A DNA stretch of 64,000 nt, taken from an uncultured Roseicyclus sp. (GTDB lineage: Bacteria > Pseudomonadota > Alphaproteobacteria > Rhodobacterales > Rhodobacteraceae). The notes beneath the pieces were generated by a model. It was given only the letters and a program-made list of their open reading frames with translations. It made no database searches and was not told where the DNA came from. Below are positions 37,463-45,313 of this stretch, one piece after another; position 1 is the first letter of the stretch, and each line of letters starts with the position of its first letter. The position numbers were made by a program, and so were the translations under genes. The DNA lies in the NCBI GenBank assembly GCA_947489665.1, contig CANLEH010000001.1:1398501-1462500 (forward strand), given 5' to 3'.

Positions 37463-39199
37463 GTGGCACGGGGCCATATTTGGGGTAGGACCTTGTCTAC
37501 GGATTTGAACCAAACGCCTGAAAGCAAGCTGCTACCGGCCAAATCTGACGTTCTTACAGCGTTAGCTAGCGTTGTCGAATCTGACACATTTAGGCGTTCT
37601 CCAAGGGCGCGCCGATTACTTCGTTACTTGGTTGAGGCGGATCTAGACGAAACGAAAGGTGTGCTTACAGCGTACGCAGTAGGCGTCGACGCCTTAGAGA
37701 GACCGGAAGACTTCGACCCGAGCTCAGACTCTAGTGTTAGGGTCGCAATGAACAGACTGCGAGAATTGTTGGATCGGCACTACGGTTCGCTGGAGGGAAA
37801 AGACGCCGAAATCAAGATTCATTTTCCGAAAGGAACATTTCAACCGCGAATAGTCGTCGCTGTTCGAGAAGAGAGCGTCAGAACAAAGACAACTCCGACT
37901 AAAGACCATAAGAGACCCTTCTTCATTGGCATGGTCGCGTCGTTGAGCGTTGTCGGAGCTCTCAGTGCTGTGTTTTGGTTTGGGCAACCTTCTTCAAGTC
38001 CTCCGAATATTCAAATTGAGGCGGCTGTGGCAGACTTGATAGTCCAACGCATCGACACGGATACGGGCGAAAGAACACTGGCATTGGCTAGTGGAGTGCT
38101 CAGGCAACTGATCCATGATCTCGAAAGCACAAGCTTCATACGGGTTATCGATCGCACAATGAGTGATGACGTGCCGTCCATGAGCGATGAGTCCGCAGAA
38201 GCGCACCGGCTACAGACTTTTTTGTCCGCTGACGCGGAATCACTCATTTTCGTACTTACCGACGCCGCTGGCACAACACTGTGGGCCGAAACATACCTAC
38301 TGCCGAATACAGATGTCGAATATGCGCGTTTTCTCAGGAGTACATCCGGAGCAATAGCAACCGAGATAGCGGGGGACACTGGGGCGCTCATCACGGACTT
38401 TTTGACACGCATGGCTTCGAGGTTGGACGACGAATCCAATGGACTTCTGGAAGAGTATGATTGTCTTGTTCTTTCGTTTGCTGCTGATGCTTCAAAGGTC
38501 GAGGATTTGGTCGTTGCCGCCCAGGAGTGCCTCTCTCGTTTAGTTGCGGAAGGAAGCACCAACGCTTCAATATTTGCTCAGGCTGCTTTATTCGAATTTC
38601 TTTCCTGGGCAGGTAGTACTTCGACCAACACGTCCGATGCTGCCTACGTCTTGTCTTTGGAACTTGCACGGCGAGCAACTCAATTGGATCCCAGGAATGC
38701 GTTAGGGTGGGAGCATCTTGGATCGATTCTCTCAGCGCGAGGCGATCGAGGTGAAGCTATTGCCGCGTATGAGACTGGACTTGCCATATCGCCGTGGAAA
38801 CCTTCTCTTCACTTTTTGCTTGGTTGGCAACTTGTACTGACCGGTGAGTGGGACCAAGGCATGGCCAGGGTCCGTATTGGCGTCGAGATGACTCCTAACC
38901 CTCCGGGCTACATGCAGATACCTCTCGCACTTGATGCCTTCCGAATAGGGGATTTCGCAACGTCTCTTGAGATTGCACGGCAAGTACAGGAAAGCGGTGA
39001 CCGGCGCGGCCATATTCTGGGTTTCGTTGCTGCTTTGGCATTAGGGGATCTGGTTGTAGCCAACGACATACGCGCTTCAGCTGATGCTGCCCAAGCGATT
39101 GATTGGGGCGACCCTCTTGGTGAAGTATCGCGGTCGTTTTCTAACCCAGACGTTTTGGCGAACTACCAACAAATCCTCTCGTCCACTATCGGAAACTGA
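37463..39199 (+). CDS. membrane TPR protein with DNA-binding-like N-terminus
   Basis: A 578-residue protein. Residues ~25-130 (FRRSPRARRLLRYLVEADLD ... ALERPEDFDPSSDSSVRVAMNRLRELLDRHYG ... IHFPKGTFQPRIV) match the conserved N-terminal domain of proteobacterial 'adenylate-cyclase-like' TPR proteins. One membrane helix follows at ~153-173, then a TolB-N-like periplasmic region, and TPR-type helices at ~430-560 (ALGWEHLGSILSARGDRGEA, LHFLLGWQLVLTGEWDQG). No cyclase domain is present. The start is GTG at 37463; a TTG at 37493 is possible. Probably a membrane-bound signalling or assembly protein. Confidence 0.7.
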   Translation: MARGHIWGRTLSTDLNQTPESKLLPAKSDVLTALASVVESDTFRRSPRARRLLRYLVEADLDETKGVLTAYAVGVDALERPEDFDPSSDSSVRVAMNRLRELLDRHYGSLEGKDAEIKIHFPKGTFQPRIVVAVREESVRTKTTPTKDHKRPFFIGMVASLSVVGALSAVFWFGQPSSSPPNIQIEAAVADLIVQRIDTDTGERTLALASGVLRQLIHDLESTSFIRVIDRTMSDDVPSMSDESAEAHRLQTFLSADAESLIFVLTDAAGTTLWAETYLLPNTDVEYARFLRSTSGAIATEIAGDTGALITDFLTRMASRLDDESNGLLEEYDCLVLSFAADASKVEDLVVAAQECLSRLVAEGSTNASIFAQAALFEFLSWAGSTSTNTSDAAYVLSLELARRATQLDPRNALGWEHLGSILSARGDRGEAIAAYETGLAISPWKPSLHFLLGWQLVLTGEWDQGMARVRIGVEMTPNPPGYMQIPLALDAFRIGDFATSLEIARQVQESGDRRGHILGFVAALALGDLVVANDIRASADAAQAIDWGDPLGEVSRSFSNPDVLANYQQILSSTIGN

Positions 39200-39246
39200 T
39201 GGGTCCAAACAGCGCCTTCGCGGCCGGCGACTGATCAAGACGATGC

Positions 39247-39261
39247 TTAAACGGCGCTTAA
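39247..39261. promoter_or_regulatory. CtrA-like site, perfect TTAA-N7-TTAA
   Basis: TTAAACGGCGCTTAA, 128 bases before the ATG of the receiver-like gene at 39390; the distance is longer than at other sites. It could serve that gene and the CtrA-like regulator downstream. Confidence 0.5.
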
Positions 39262-39291
39262 GCCATTGAGCAAAATGGCATTACTTCCCGG

Positions 39292-39303
39292 TGTAACGTT
39301 ACA
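39292..39303. promoter_or_regulatory. 12-bp perfect palindrome, possible operator
   Basis: TGTAACGTTACA, between the CtrA-like motif and the receiver-like gene. A perfect 12-bp palindrome upstream of a regulator pair is a candidate binding site. Protein unknown. Confidence 0.35.
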
Positions 39304-39389
39304 TAACGCTTCGAAACTTGTTTAGGCGTGCGGCGTGCAGGATGTGAGGCTCAAATCGTTAGCGGTAACGGAAAATTGGACATTCAGTT

Positions 39390-39785
39390 ATGCCCCACAG
39401 CACGCTCAAGCGCAGAAACCTCCTCGTAGTCGGCATGTTGCCTGTCGAGATTGAACAGCTGTGTGCGGAAAGCAACCGTTTTTCGTGGGACATAGCACAT
39501 AGCACCGGCTGTGTTCATGAATTTGAAAGCATTGCCAAGTCGCGATATCACGATGTGCTTGTCGATATCGAAGGCTGTACCAGCTACGCTCCCGCGTTGC
39601 TCAATTATCTAGCAATGCGCGATTGCCTAGAAGTGGATGGGATGCGTGTCGCCGTCGGCCAATGGTTTCCGGCTGGCTTCAGAAAACAACTTGCGTCAGC
39701 AGGGTTCTGCACATTTGTAGAATTCAGGGCCTGGCGAACAACCCTCCGTGAAGCGTTTTGCAAACGATTCCAAAACGCTGCCTAG
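39390..39785 (+). CDS. atypical receiver-like small protein (paralogue of 15754-16122)
   Basis: A 131-residue protein, ATG at 39390. RRNLLVVGM (strand 1), YHDVLVDIEGC (strand 3, Asp at the phospho-acceptor position), GMRVAVGQWFP (strand 4), GFRKQLASAGFCTF (helix 4/strand 5) and TLREAF follow the receiver fold, but the two acidic residues after strand 1 and the Lys of strand 5 are absent. Shared Cys in IEGC/VDRC and RDC/RGC distinguish the pair from ordinary receivers. It lies 46 bp before the CtrA-like regulator, on the same strand, so may be co-transcribed and act with it. Function unknown. Confidence 0.6.
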   Translation: MPHSTLKRRNLLVVGMLPVEIEQLCAESNRFSWDIAHSTGCVHEFESIAKSRYHDVLVDIEGCTSYAPALLNYLAMRDCLEVDGMRVAVGQWFPAGFRKQLASAGFCTFVEFRAWRTTLREAFCKRFQNAA

Positions 39786-39831
39786 TAGGTGACAAGTGTT
39801 CTTTTACCTAGCATAATTTTGGGAGTAGCAG

Positions 39832-40539
39832 GTGCGATTTCTTTTCTTAGGACCTGATCTAATCGGTTGCGAAGCCAAACGGCTTGCAGAAGCCAAGGGT
39901 TGGAACCTTTCCAGCACCGATGACGTTGTGGTTGCGAACGATCTGCTGCGTGAGATTGAGTTCCAGGCGGTGCTTGTTTATGCCGATCAGGGAGCCCTTC
40001 CTTGTGCAGAAATTAGTGCGCTACGACGCATGCTACGGTCGCCAGTAGTTGCCTGTTTGTCGGAGGATAATCCCCAGAGACGATCGCGTGTCTTAAAGTT
40101 GGGCGCACTTACAACCGTACGTTACCCCTTTTTCGACGGCGAGTTTTATGCAGCACTGACAAATCTAATCGTTCATAAAATTGAGATCCAACGTACTCAC
40201 ATTCACACAGTGCGCCAATTTGGTTGCCTGCAACTGGACCTTGCGAGTCAGGAAGTTACGGGTAATGCAGGGACAGTGTTTCTTCCGAGAAAGCCATTTC
40301 AATTGTTGGACTTGCTAACGGCATCGGCTAATCGACCGGTTTCGCGTGAACGTATTCTAACACGATTGTACGGCCTAGAGGATGAGCCTGAGCCGAAGGT
40401 TATTGATGTTATGATATGCAAGCTGCGGCGGACTCTCGCGAAAATCGATGTGGATGATGTCAGCATTCTGACCGATCGAGGGTTCGGCTATCGTATTTCG
40501 TGCGCGCACCATCAAGCGCAGAAAGAACTTGCGGCCTGA
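39832..40539 (+). CDS. CtrA-like OmpR-type regulator with degenerate receiver
   Basis: A 235-residue protein, GTG start with GGGAG upstream. Residues ~125-225 form a winged-helix domain very close to CtrA: FLPRKPFQLLDLL, RERILTRLYGLEDEPEPKVIDV, MICKLRRTLAKI, GFGYRIS (CtrA has [21 protein letters not shown] and GRGY). The N-terminal half has receiver-like strands and helices but no acidic pair, and strand 3 reads AVLVYADQG, with Tyr near the phospho-acceptor position. It would thus bind CtrA-type sites without ordinary phosphorylation control. Family assignment by motif; target sites are inferred. Confidence 0.75.
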   Translation: MRFLFLGPDLIGCEAKRLAEAKGWNLSSTDDVVVANDLLREIEFQAVLVYADQGALPCAEISALRRMLRSPVVACLSEDNPQRRSRVLKLGALTTVRYPFFDGEFYAALTNLIVHKIEIQRTHIHTVRQFGCLQLDLASQEVTGNAGTVFLPRKPFQLLDLLTASANRPVSRERILTRLYGLEDEPEPKVIDVMICKLRRTLAKIDVDDVSILTDRGFGYRISCAHHQAQKELAA

Positions 40540-40581
40540 TGGCGCGGACCACCGTTGCCGACGTGGGTGAGCTTGAACGAC

Positions 40582-41685
40582 TCAAGACAACACAATCTCA
40601 ACGTTGGGATGGTCAGCCATCGATACATTCAGCAGCTTGGCGTATTTGTCCGCTCCAAAGAAAACCTCTATACCCGAGCCATCAGCAGCGTCTCGAAGCG
40701 AAGAAACTCTTTCGACATCTTCGTCCGCGGAATTAATCACATTGAGTGTTAGTTTGTCGGTCCTGACGTCAAAGTCGGCTACAACAGCAACCTGTGACCC
40801 TTCGATTTCCTGCAAGGTGACGCTGAAGCTATCGTTTCCAGCCCCGCCGACGGCTATGTCGTTCGCGTTGACATAGAGCGTGTCGTTGTCATTTCCACCA
40901 TAGAGAATGTCAGTTCCGTACCCGCCCCTCATTTCGTCATCTCCGCTACCGCCCAGTAGGGTGTCAGAGCCAGTTCCGCCAAGCAGTGTATCATCGCCGT
41001 AATCTCCACTGATCAGATCATTTCCGCTGCCGCCGAGAATTCTGTCAGCGTTTTCGCCCCCCTCTAGGATGTCGTTTCCACTGCTGCCGGTCAGAAAGTC
41101 GTTACCAGAACCGCCTAGGAGCGTATCATTTCCGCCGCCACCATACATTTGGTCTGCACCACGTAGCCCTCGGAGGAGGTCATTTGCAGCGCCTCCAGAC
41201 ATGCGATCATTAAACTGGCCTCCGATTAACGTGTCTTGTCCGTTTCCACCGGACATAAAGTCGATTCCTGGTCCACCCAACAAAACATCGTTTCCTAGGC
41301 CCCCGGATAAAGTGTCGTTGCCGGATGATCCGCTGATTGTGTCGTTTCCGGCCTCACCTGAAATTTCGTCCGCGCCGGCGCCAGATGTTACTAAATCGTC
41401 ACCATCTCCTGCGAGCACGTTGAACCCCGCTTCAGATTGAATGGCGATCGTATCGTCGCCAGCGAACGTGAGAATGTCTGATGCGAACTCGTCGTTAACG
41501 ATGATGTCATCATTGTCGTCCCCGTACGTTTCGTCCGATGTATCAGTTTCATCGTTGTCGTCCCCGACAAAAACGAGCGAAACCGCAAAGCTTAGAAGCA
41601 GCAACGAGAAAACAGTTAGCAATAGAACGCCGCCTCTACTGCTTGCATCGCAGGCCAATGCTGAGCGTGAAAACTCGCAATTCAA
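40582..41685 (-). CDS. RTX protein with N-terminal membrane segment
   Basis: A 367-residue acidic protein. Residues ~19-41 (VLLLTVFSLLLLSFAVSLVFV) form one membrane segment, followed by an Asp-rich linker, about 12 RTX repeats (GGLGNDVLLGGPGID ... GGSGDDEMRGGYGTD) and a beta-rich C-terminal domain (VADFDVRTDKLTLNVINSAD). TTG start. The plan matches the RTX protein at 33547. A near-consensus CtrA motif lies 77 bases upstream. Location probably the inner membrane with repeats in the periplasm, or export by type I/II; not known. Confidence 0.8.
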   Translation of the reverse strand: MNCEFSRSALACDASSRGGVLLLTVFSLLLLSFAVSLVFVGDDNDETDTSDETYGDDNDDIIVNDEFASDILTFAGDDTIAIQSEAGFNVLAGDGDDLVTSGAGADEISGEAGNDTISGSSGNDTLSGGLGNDVLLGGPGIDFMSGGNGQDTLIGGQFNDRMSGGAANDLLRGLRGADQMYGGGGNDTLLGGSGNDFLTGSSGNDILEGGENADRILGGSGNDLISGDYGDDTLLGGTGSDTLLGGSGDDEMRGGYGTDILYGGNDNDTLYVNANDIAVGGAGNDSFSVTLQEIEGSQVAVVADFDVRTDKLTLNVINSADEDVERVSSLRDAADGSGIEVFFGADKYAKLLNVSMADHPNVEIVLS

Positions 41686-41762
41686 AGCTGCTCAAGGTCT
41701 ATCCTGACAATCTATGCTACGGACTGTTTGAAGTCCTCAGTTCACGTTGTATTGCGAATTGG

Positions 41763-41777
41763 TAAATGGACCGTTAA
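41763..41777. promoter_or_regulatory. near-consensus CtrA-like site
   Basis: TAAA-N7-TTAA on the plus strand (TTAA-N7-TTTA on the minus strand, one mismatch), 77 bases upstream of the RTX gene start at 41685. Confidence 0.4.
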
Positions 41778-41825
41778 CGGCGCTTGCTCTCTGAGGCTGA
41801 ATGCGGGTTTACATCATAAATGTGA

Positions 41826-42071
41826 CTACAACCAAGCAAACTTAAACTCGTCAGAGGCGTCGAAAAGTTCGTCAAACAAACAAATGGTGGGTGGTCGCCT
41901 GACTGTTGGCAGCGAACGGGGTATGTTTTGGGACCTTCTTGCAGTGACGCTGGTGTCTTGGCTGTGAAACAGACAACTGTTTAAACGTTTGTCGCGTGCG
42001 CCGGTCTCCGTCCTCCAAAGTGCGAACAGTTTAAGCCTCTTCGCTGCTACGTCTTCTCGTTTGCTTTGCAT
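41826..42071 (-). CDS. possible small basic protein, 81 aa
   Basis: MQSKREDVAAKRLKLFALWR ... basic N-terminus, polar middle, acidic C-terminus (FDELFDASDEFKFAWL). ATG at 42071 has GGAG six bases upstream, and a near-consensus CtrA motif lies 44 bases further up, matching the spacing seen elsewhere. Composition is only moderately protein-like; family unknown. Confidence 0.4.
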   Translation of the reverse strand: MQSKREDVAAKRLKLFALWRTETGARDKRLNSCLFHSQDTSVTARRSQNIPRSLPTVRRPPTICLFDELFDASDEFKFAWL

Positions 42072-42115
42072 ACTGAACTCCATAGTGTAGGACGAGAAAC
42101 GCTACCTCAACGGAA

Positions 42116-42130
42116 TTAAGTATCTACTAA
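42116..42130. promoter_or_regulatory. near-consensus CtrA-like site
   Basis: TTAA-N7-CTAA on the plus strand, one mismatch, 44 bases before the minus-strand start at 42071. Confidence 0.42.
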
Positions 42131-42259
42131 GCTCTAGTTTTGGGTTGGAAATTGGAGCGTTTGAGTTCCGGCTAGTCAATGAAAAGTTGGTACTTTTTGG
42201 GATTTCCGTCGACTAATCGGGTGGCCGAGTTTGCAACCCCGGCCACCCAGCTCCTGAGA

Positions 42260-42457
42260 TCAGGAGTGTCGGTATGGTTCCTCACGTGCGTCGAGACGCT
42301 GCTGCAGCCAATCAAGTACCTCGCTCTCTAACCAGCCAACCCGGTTGGGGCCGAGGATGATCCGCTGGGGGAATTTCCCTGCCTTCTCCAGACGGGCGAT
42401 GTGTTGAGGTGAGTACAGAACCAGCTCCTTTAGCTGACGCTTTGAAAGTATCCGCAT
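42260..42457 (-). CDS. AlpA-family excisionase/regulator
   Basis: A 65-residue protein (MRILSKRQLKELVLYSPQHI ... FPQRIILGPNRVGWLESEVLDWLQQRL), a typical AlpA/MerR-like winged helix with the conserved FP-x-RVxW core. AlpA proteins bind DNA to control excision or transcription of P4-like integrases. GGAG lies 8 bases before ATG 42457. It follows the integrase by ~70 bp on the same strand. Confidence 0.85.
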   Translation of the reverse strand: MRILSKRQLKELVLYSPQHIARLEKAGKFPQRIILGPNRVGWLESEVLDWLQQRLDAREEPYRHS

Positions 42458-42529
42458 CACGATATCTCCATGATAGAAGAGCAACGCGATGCCCTCAGGT
42501 TTCGACAGGTTCCCCGAGGAAACGCTAGC

Positions 42530-43663
42530 TTACCGCGAAGACATCAGCTTGGCGAGAGACTCGTCATACGCATTCATCGCTGAACGCATCTCGCCAATGT
42601 AGGAATGGCGGTTGTAGACGGCTGCAACGCCACTGATAGTGCCTGAAACGTGGTTTAGAAGCTTCTCAGTGACGTGGATCGGCGTACCAAGCTTGGCATG
42701 ATTTGTGGCGAAGGTCCTGCGCAGGTCATGCAGAGTGAATGGTGCGACATCCTCAAGGGTCACGAAGAACCGTCCGAATGACTTGCCCCAGCCGTTGAAC
42801 ACTGATCCTTTACCGCCGGTTGAGGGGAACAGATACTCGCCAAGCTCCGGCATACCTGCAAGCACATCGGCGACTAACGCCCCATACGGTAGGGTATGCG
42901 TTCGGCTGTTTTTCGTGAGTTCGGCTGGCAGTGTTATCAGCCGTTCTTTGCTATCGATCCAATCCCATTGCAACGCAGCAACCTCGCTGCGCCTCATACC
43001 CGTTAGAGCAAGTAGCGTGACGATTTTGCCAAAGGGGTATGGAGCCTGTTCCGCCTTTGCGAGCACCTCCTGTAGTTCGTCGTTTGTGAGGACGCGCTCG
43101 CGCGCTTTCGGCGCCTTGAACCAGCGCATCCCAGCCAATGGGTTGGCTTGGAGGTATTCTTCGCGCACGGCCCAGTTCAGCAGCGTTCGCGCGGCCACTA
43201 GGGCATGATGCTGTTCACCGCGTGTTACCGGTCCACTTCGGATCTTGTCTTGGAAGTCTTGCCGCGTAATGTCGGAGAGCTGCCGTTTTCCGAAGCGAAA
43301 GTGCGTATTCAAGCGGCTGCGATAGTACCTGACGGTGGCAGGCCGCAGGCGATGCTCACAATCCTCAAGGAACCGGTCGCGAGCTTCGGCCCAGGTAATG
43401 GAACGCTGTCGGTCCAAACCCAAAACGAATGAAGCAATAAGCTCTTTGGCCTTGTCGCGGGCTTGCTTGAGAGAAACTGTAGGGTAGCGGCCAATGGTTT
43501 TGCGGGTGCGGTTTGGGCCGTAGACAACAACAAAGCTTTTCGTCCCGCCTTGGGAAACTCGGACACCGAACCCGGCGAGGGCGCAATCCCAATGTGTTTC
43601 CTGTCCAGTTTCGGGCGCAGGAAGGGCCTTCAGCGTGCGGTCAGTTAACTGGATGGTTGGCAT
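42530..43663 (-). CDS. P4-type tyrosine integrase
   Basis: A 377-residue site-specific recombinase with the P4-family N-terminal arm-binding domain (LTDRTLKALPAPETGQETHWD, GFGVRVSQGGTKSFVVVYG), a core-binding domain and catalytic residues Arg in TGMRRSEVAALQ, HDLRRTFA and Tyr in VYNRHSYIG. The gene is ~145 bp from a 3' tRNA fragment and reads away from it, the usual arrangement of a tRNA-targeted genomic island. AlpA-like gene follows. Confidence 0.93.
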   Translation of the reverse strand: MPTIQLTDRTLKALPAPETGQETHWDCALAGFGVRVSQGGTKSFVVVYGPNRTRKTIGRYPTVSLKQARDKAKELIASFVLGLDRQRSITWAEARDRFLEDCEHRLRPATVRYYRSRLNTHFRFGKRQLSDITRQDFQDKIRSGPVTRGEQHHALVAARTLLNWAVREEYLQANPLAGMRWFKAPKARERVLTNDELQEVLAKAEQAPYPFGKIVTLLALTGMRRSEVAALQWDWIDSKERLITLPAELTKNSRTHTLPYGALVADVLAGMPELGEYLFPSTGGKGSVFNGWGKSFGRFFVTLEDVAPFTLHDLRRTFATNHAKLGTPIHVTEKLLNHVSGTISGVAAVYNRHSYIGEMRSAMNAYDESLAKLMSSR

Positions 43664-43706
43664 CTTAGGCTCGCTATAGGCTCTTAAAATACACGTGCTT
43701 AGGGGT

Positions 43707-43736
43707 GTTTTGGTGATGTGCTATGTTCACCAAAAC
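43707..43736. repeat. 10-bp inverted repeat near attachment site
   Basis: GTTTTGGTGA, 10-base spacer, TCACCAAAAC: perfect arms between the integrase start and the tRNA fragment. May be an integrase/excisionase arm site or an operator for the integrase gene. Confidence 0.5.
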
Positions 43737-43806
43737 TTCACAAAACTACATTAAAACAGTATGTTGTGAGTGTCCATGTTCGCCTATGAAAATCCATGGA
43801 TTTTGC

Positions 43807-43851
43807 TTGAAAATCCTCGTGTCGGTGGTTCGATTCCGCCCCCGGGCACCA
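43807..43851 (+). other. 3' fragment of tRNA-Phe(GAA), putative attR
   Basis: From TTGAAAATCC through the T arm (GGTGG-TTCGATT-CCGCC, 43824-43840) and acceptor strand CCCGGGC to ACCA (43851) this is the 3' half of an alphaproteobacterial tRNA-Phe. The 5' half (GCCCGGG, D arm) is missing upstream, so it is a duplicate end and not a functional tRNA. With the integrase at 42530 it marks the right end of an island lying to the left; the intact tRNA should lie beyond the window's left edge. Confidence 0.75.
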
Positions 43852-44117
43852 CTTTCCTCGCCAACCTGTTGGTATCAATCGGTTTGAAGGTTGCGTCGGA
43901 AACGTCTTGTTCTCGCGTGCTTGTGCTAAGGGGCGCCTCGCAGGTCAGCTGCATCGACTTCAAGACCGCGCGCCATGAGGTGACTTTCGCTTAAGGTGTA
44001 GCGACTGAAACTCTCTTTTCAGGCCGTCAAGATGGCTCAGCCCCAAACCGATTTCCTTACAGTTGGAAGGTCGGCCTAGCGCACACATGCTCCCCCCCCC
44101 AGCACAAACCGGAATGC
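43852..44117. other. 266 bp non-coding after the island end
   Basis: No supported gene. Contains a C10 run at 44092-44101. This is the first sequence of what looks like core genome. Confidence 0.35.
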
Positions 44118-45248
44118 TCACCCAGTTGGAAAGTGATCCCCCAGATATTGGCCGAGTTTTTCCAACCCCGCCCGGAGGATTTTGGGGTCATTGGCAAAGC
44201 CGATGCGCGCGTAACCCTCCATCTCGAAGGCATCCCCGGGTGTCAGCATCACGCCAGTATCCTGTACAAGATCGACGCAGAAAGTGCGCGACGAAACGGG
44301 GATATCGAGCTTTAGCATTGCAGTTGTGCCCGCCAGCGGTTTCACCCAGCTGACCCGGGGCTGCGTTGCAATCCAATCTTCGAGGATCCCGAGATTTTCG
44401 CGCGTGATCGCGCGGCTGCGCGCAAGCAGTTTGGCGTGATTTTCCAATGCCATGGCTGCAAAATGGTCGTTGATCATGCCAACTGAAATTGTGTCGTGAT
44501 CCCGGTGAAGCAGAACCTGTTCAGTCACGTCTGTTGGGGCTACGATCCAGCCCACGCGAAGCCCTGCGAGCGAAAAGGCCTTTGAGACACTCGCCGTTGC
44601 GATGCCCTTGTCGTACAGGTCCACAATGGAAGGGCCCATGCGGTCGCCGCTTTGCTCGGTGCCGCGATAGACTTCGTCGCACAGAACGTAGGCTCCGACA
44701 TCACTTGCGATCCCCGCAATCGCTTCGAGCATGGGGCGATCTATCAGGGCGCCTGTCGGGTTGTTGGGGTTGGTCAACGCAATCAACTTGGTGCCGGGCA
44801 CGACCAACGCCCGCAATTCCTCCAGGTCCGGCAGAAAGCTATTTTCCTCCCGCAGTGCCAACGTTTGCACATCAGCGCCAATGCTGGCGGGTATCGAATG
44901 ATGTTGCTGGTAGGTCGGGATGATCGAGACGACCCGATCGCCGCGCGAGACCAAAGCCTTGTGGACCAGCATATTGGCCGCGATCGTGCCGTGGGTGACT
45001 GTGATGCGGTCGATCGCCACATCGGTGTAGAGATCCGAAATTGCACTACGCAGCCGGTCCGAGCCTTCAATGGCCCCGTAGGTCATTTTCATGGAAAGCA
45101 ATTCAGATAGATCGGCGTCATTGCGGCCGGACATGCGCAACAATTCGTCTATCGTGATGCTGGCGACACAGGTTTCTGCAAGGTTGTAGGTGCAGCGGGT
45201 CTCCCACTCATTCATCCAGATTTCGACCTTGAACGGTTCGATATACAT
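44118..45248 (-). CDS. PLP-dependent class I/II aminotransferase
   Basis: A 376-residue fold-type I aminotransferase: TNPNNPTGALI, DEVYRG, and the PLP lysine in ATASVSKAFSLAGLRVGW. N-terminus MYIEPFKVEIWMNEWETRCT is seen in a group of amino-acid aminotransferases of unclear substrate. Followed on the same strand, 66 bp away in the upstream direction, by the type I secretion pair, probably a separate unit. Reaction: transfer of an amino group to a 2-oxo acid; substrate unknown. Confidence 0.85.
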   Translation of the reverse strand: MYIEPFKVEIWMNEWETRCTYNLAETCVASITIDELLRMSGRNDADLSELLSMKMTYGAIEGSDRLRSAISDLYTDVAIDRITVTHGTIAANMLVHKALVSRGDRVVSIIPTYQQHHSIPASIGADVQTLALREENSFLPDLEELRALVVPGTKLIALTNPNNPTGALIDRPMLEAIAGIASDVGAYVLCDEVYRGTEQSGDRMGPSIVDLYDKGIATASVSKAFSLAGLRVGWIVAPTDVTEQVLLHRDHDTISVGMINDHFAAMALENHAKLLARSRAITRENLGILEDWIATQPRVSWVKPLAGTTAMLKLDIPVSSRTFCVDLVQDTGVMLTPGDAFEMEGYARIGFANDPKILRAGLEKLGQYLGDHFPTG

Positions 45249-45313
45249 TGGCGTGCTCCCGCAGCGGCGGCTGGTTTTTCAAAACCATAGCGGGGGCAGG
45301 GCGCGCCAGCCAG

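Noticed and set aside
43770-43994. 74-codon frame across the tRNA fragment
   Set aside because: NPRVGGSIPPPG is the usual translation of a tRNA 3' end; not a protein.
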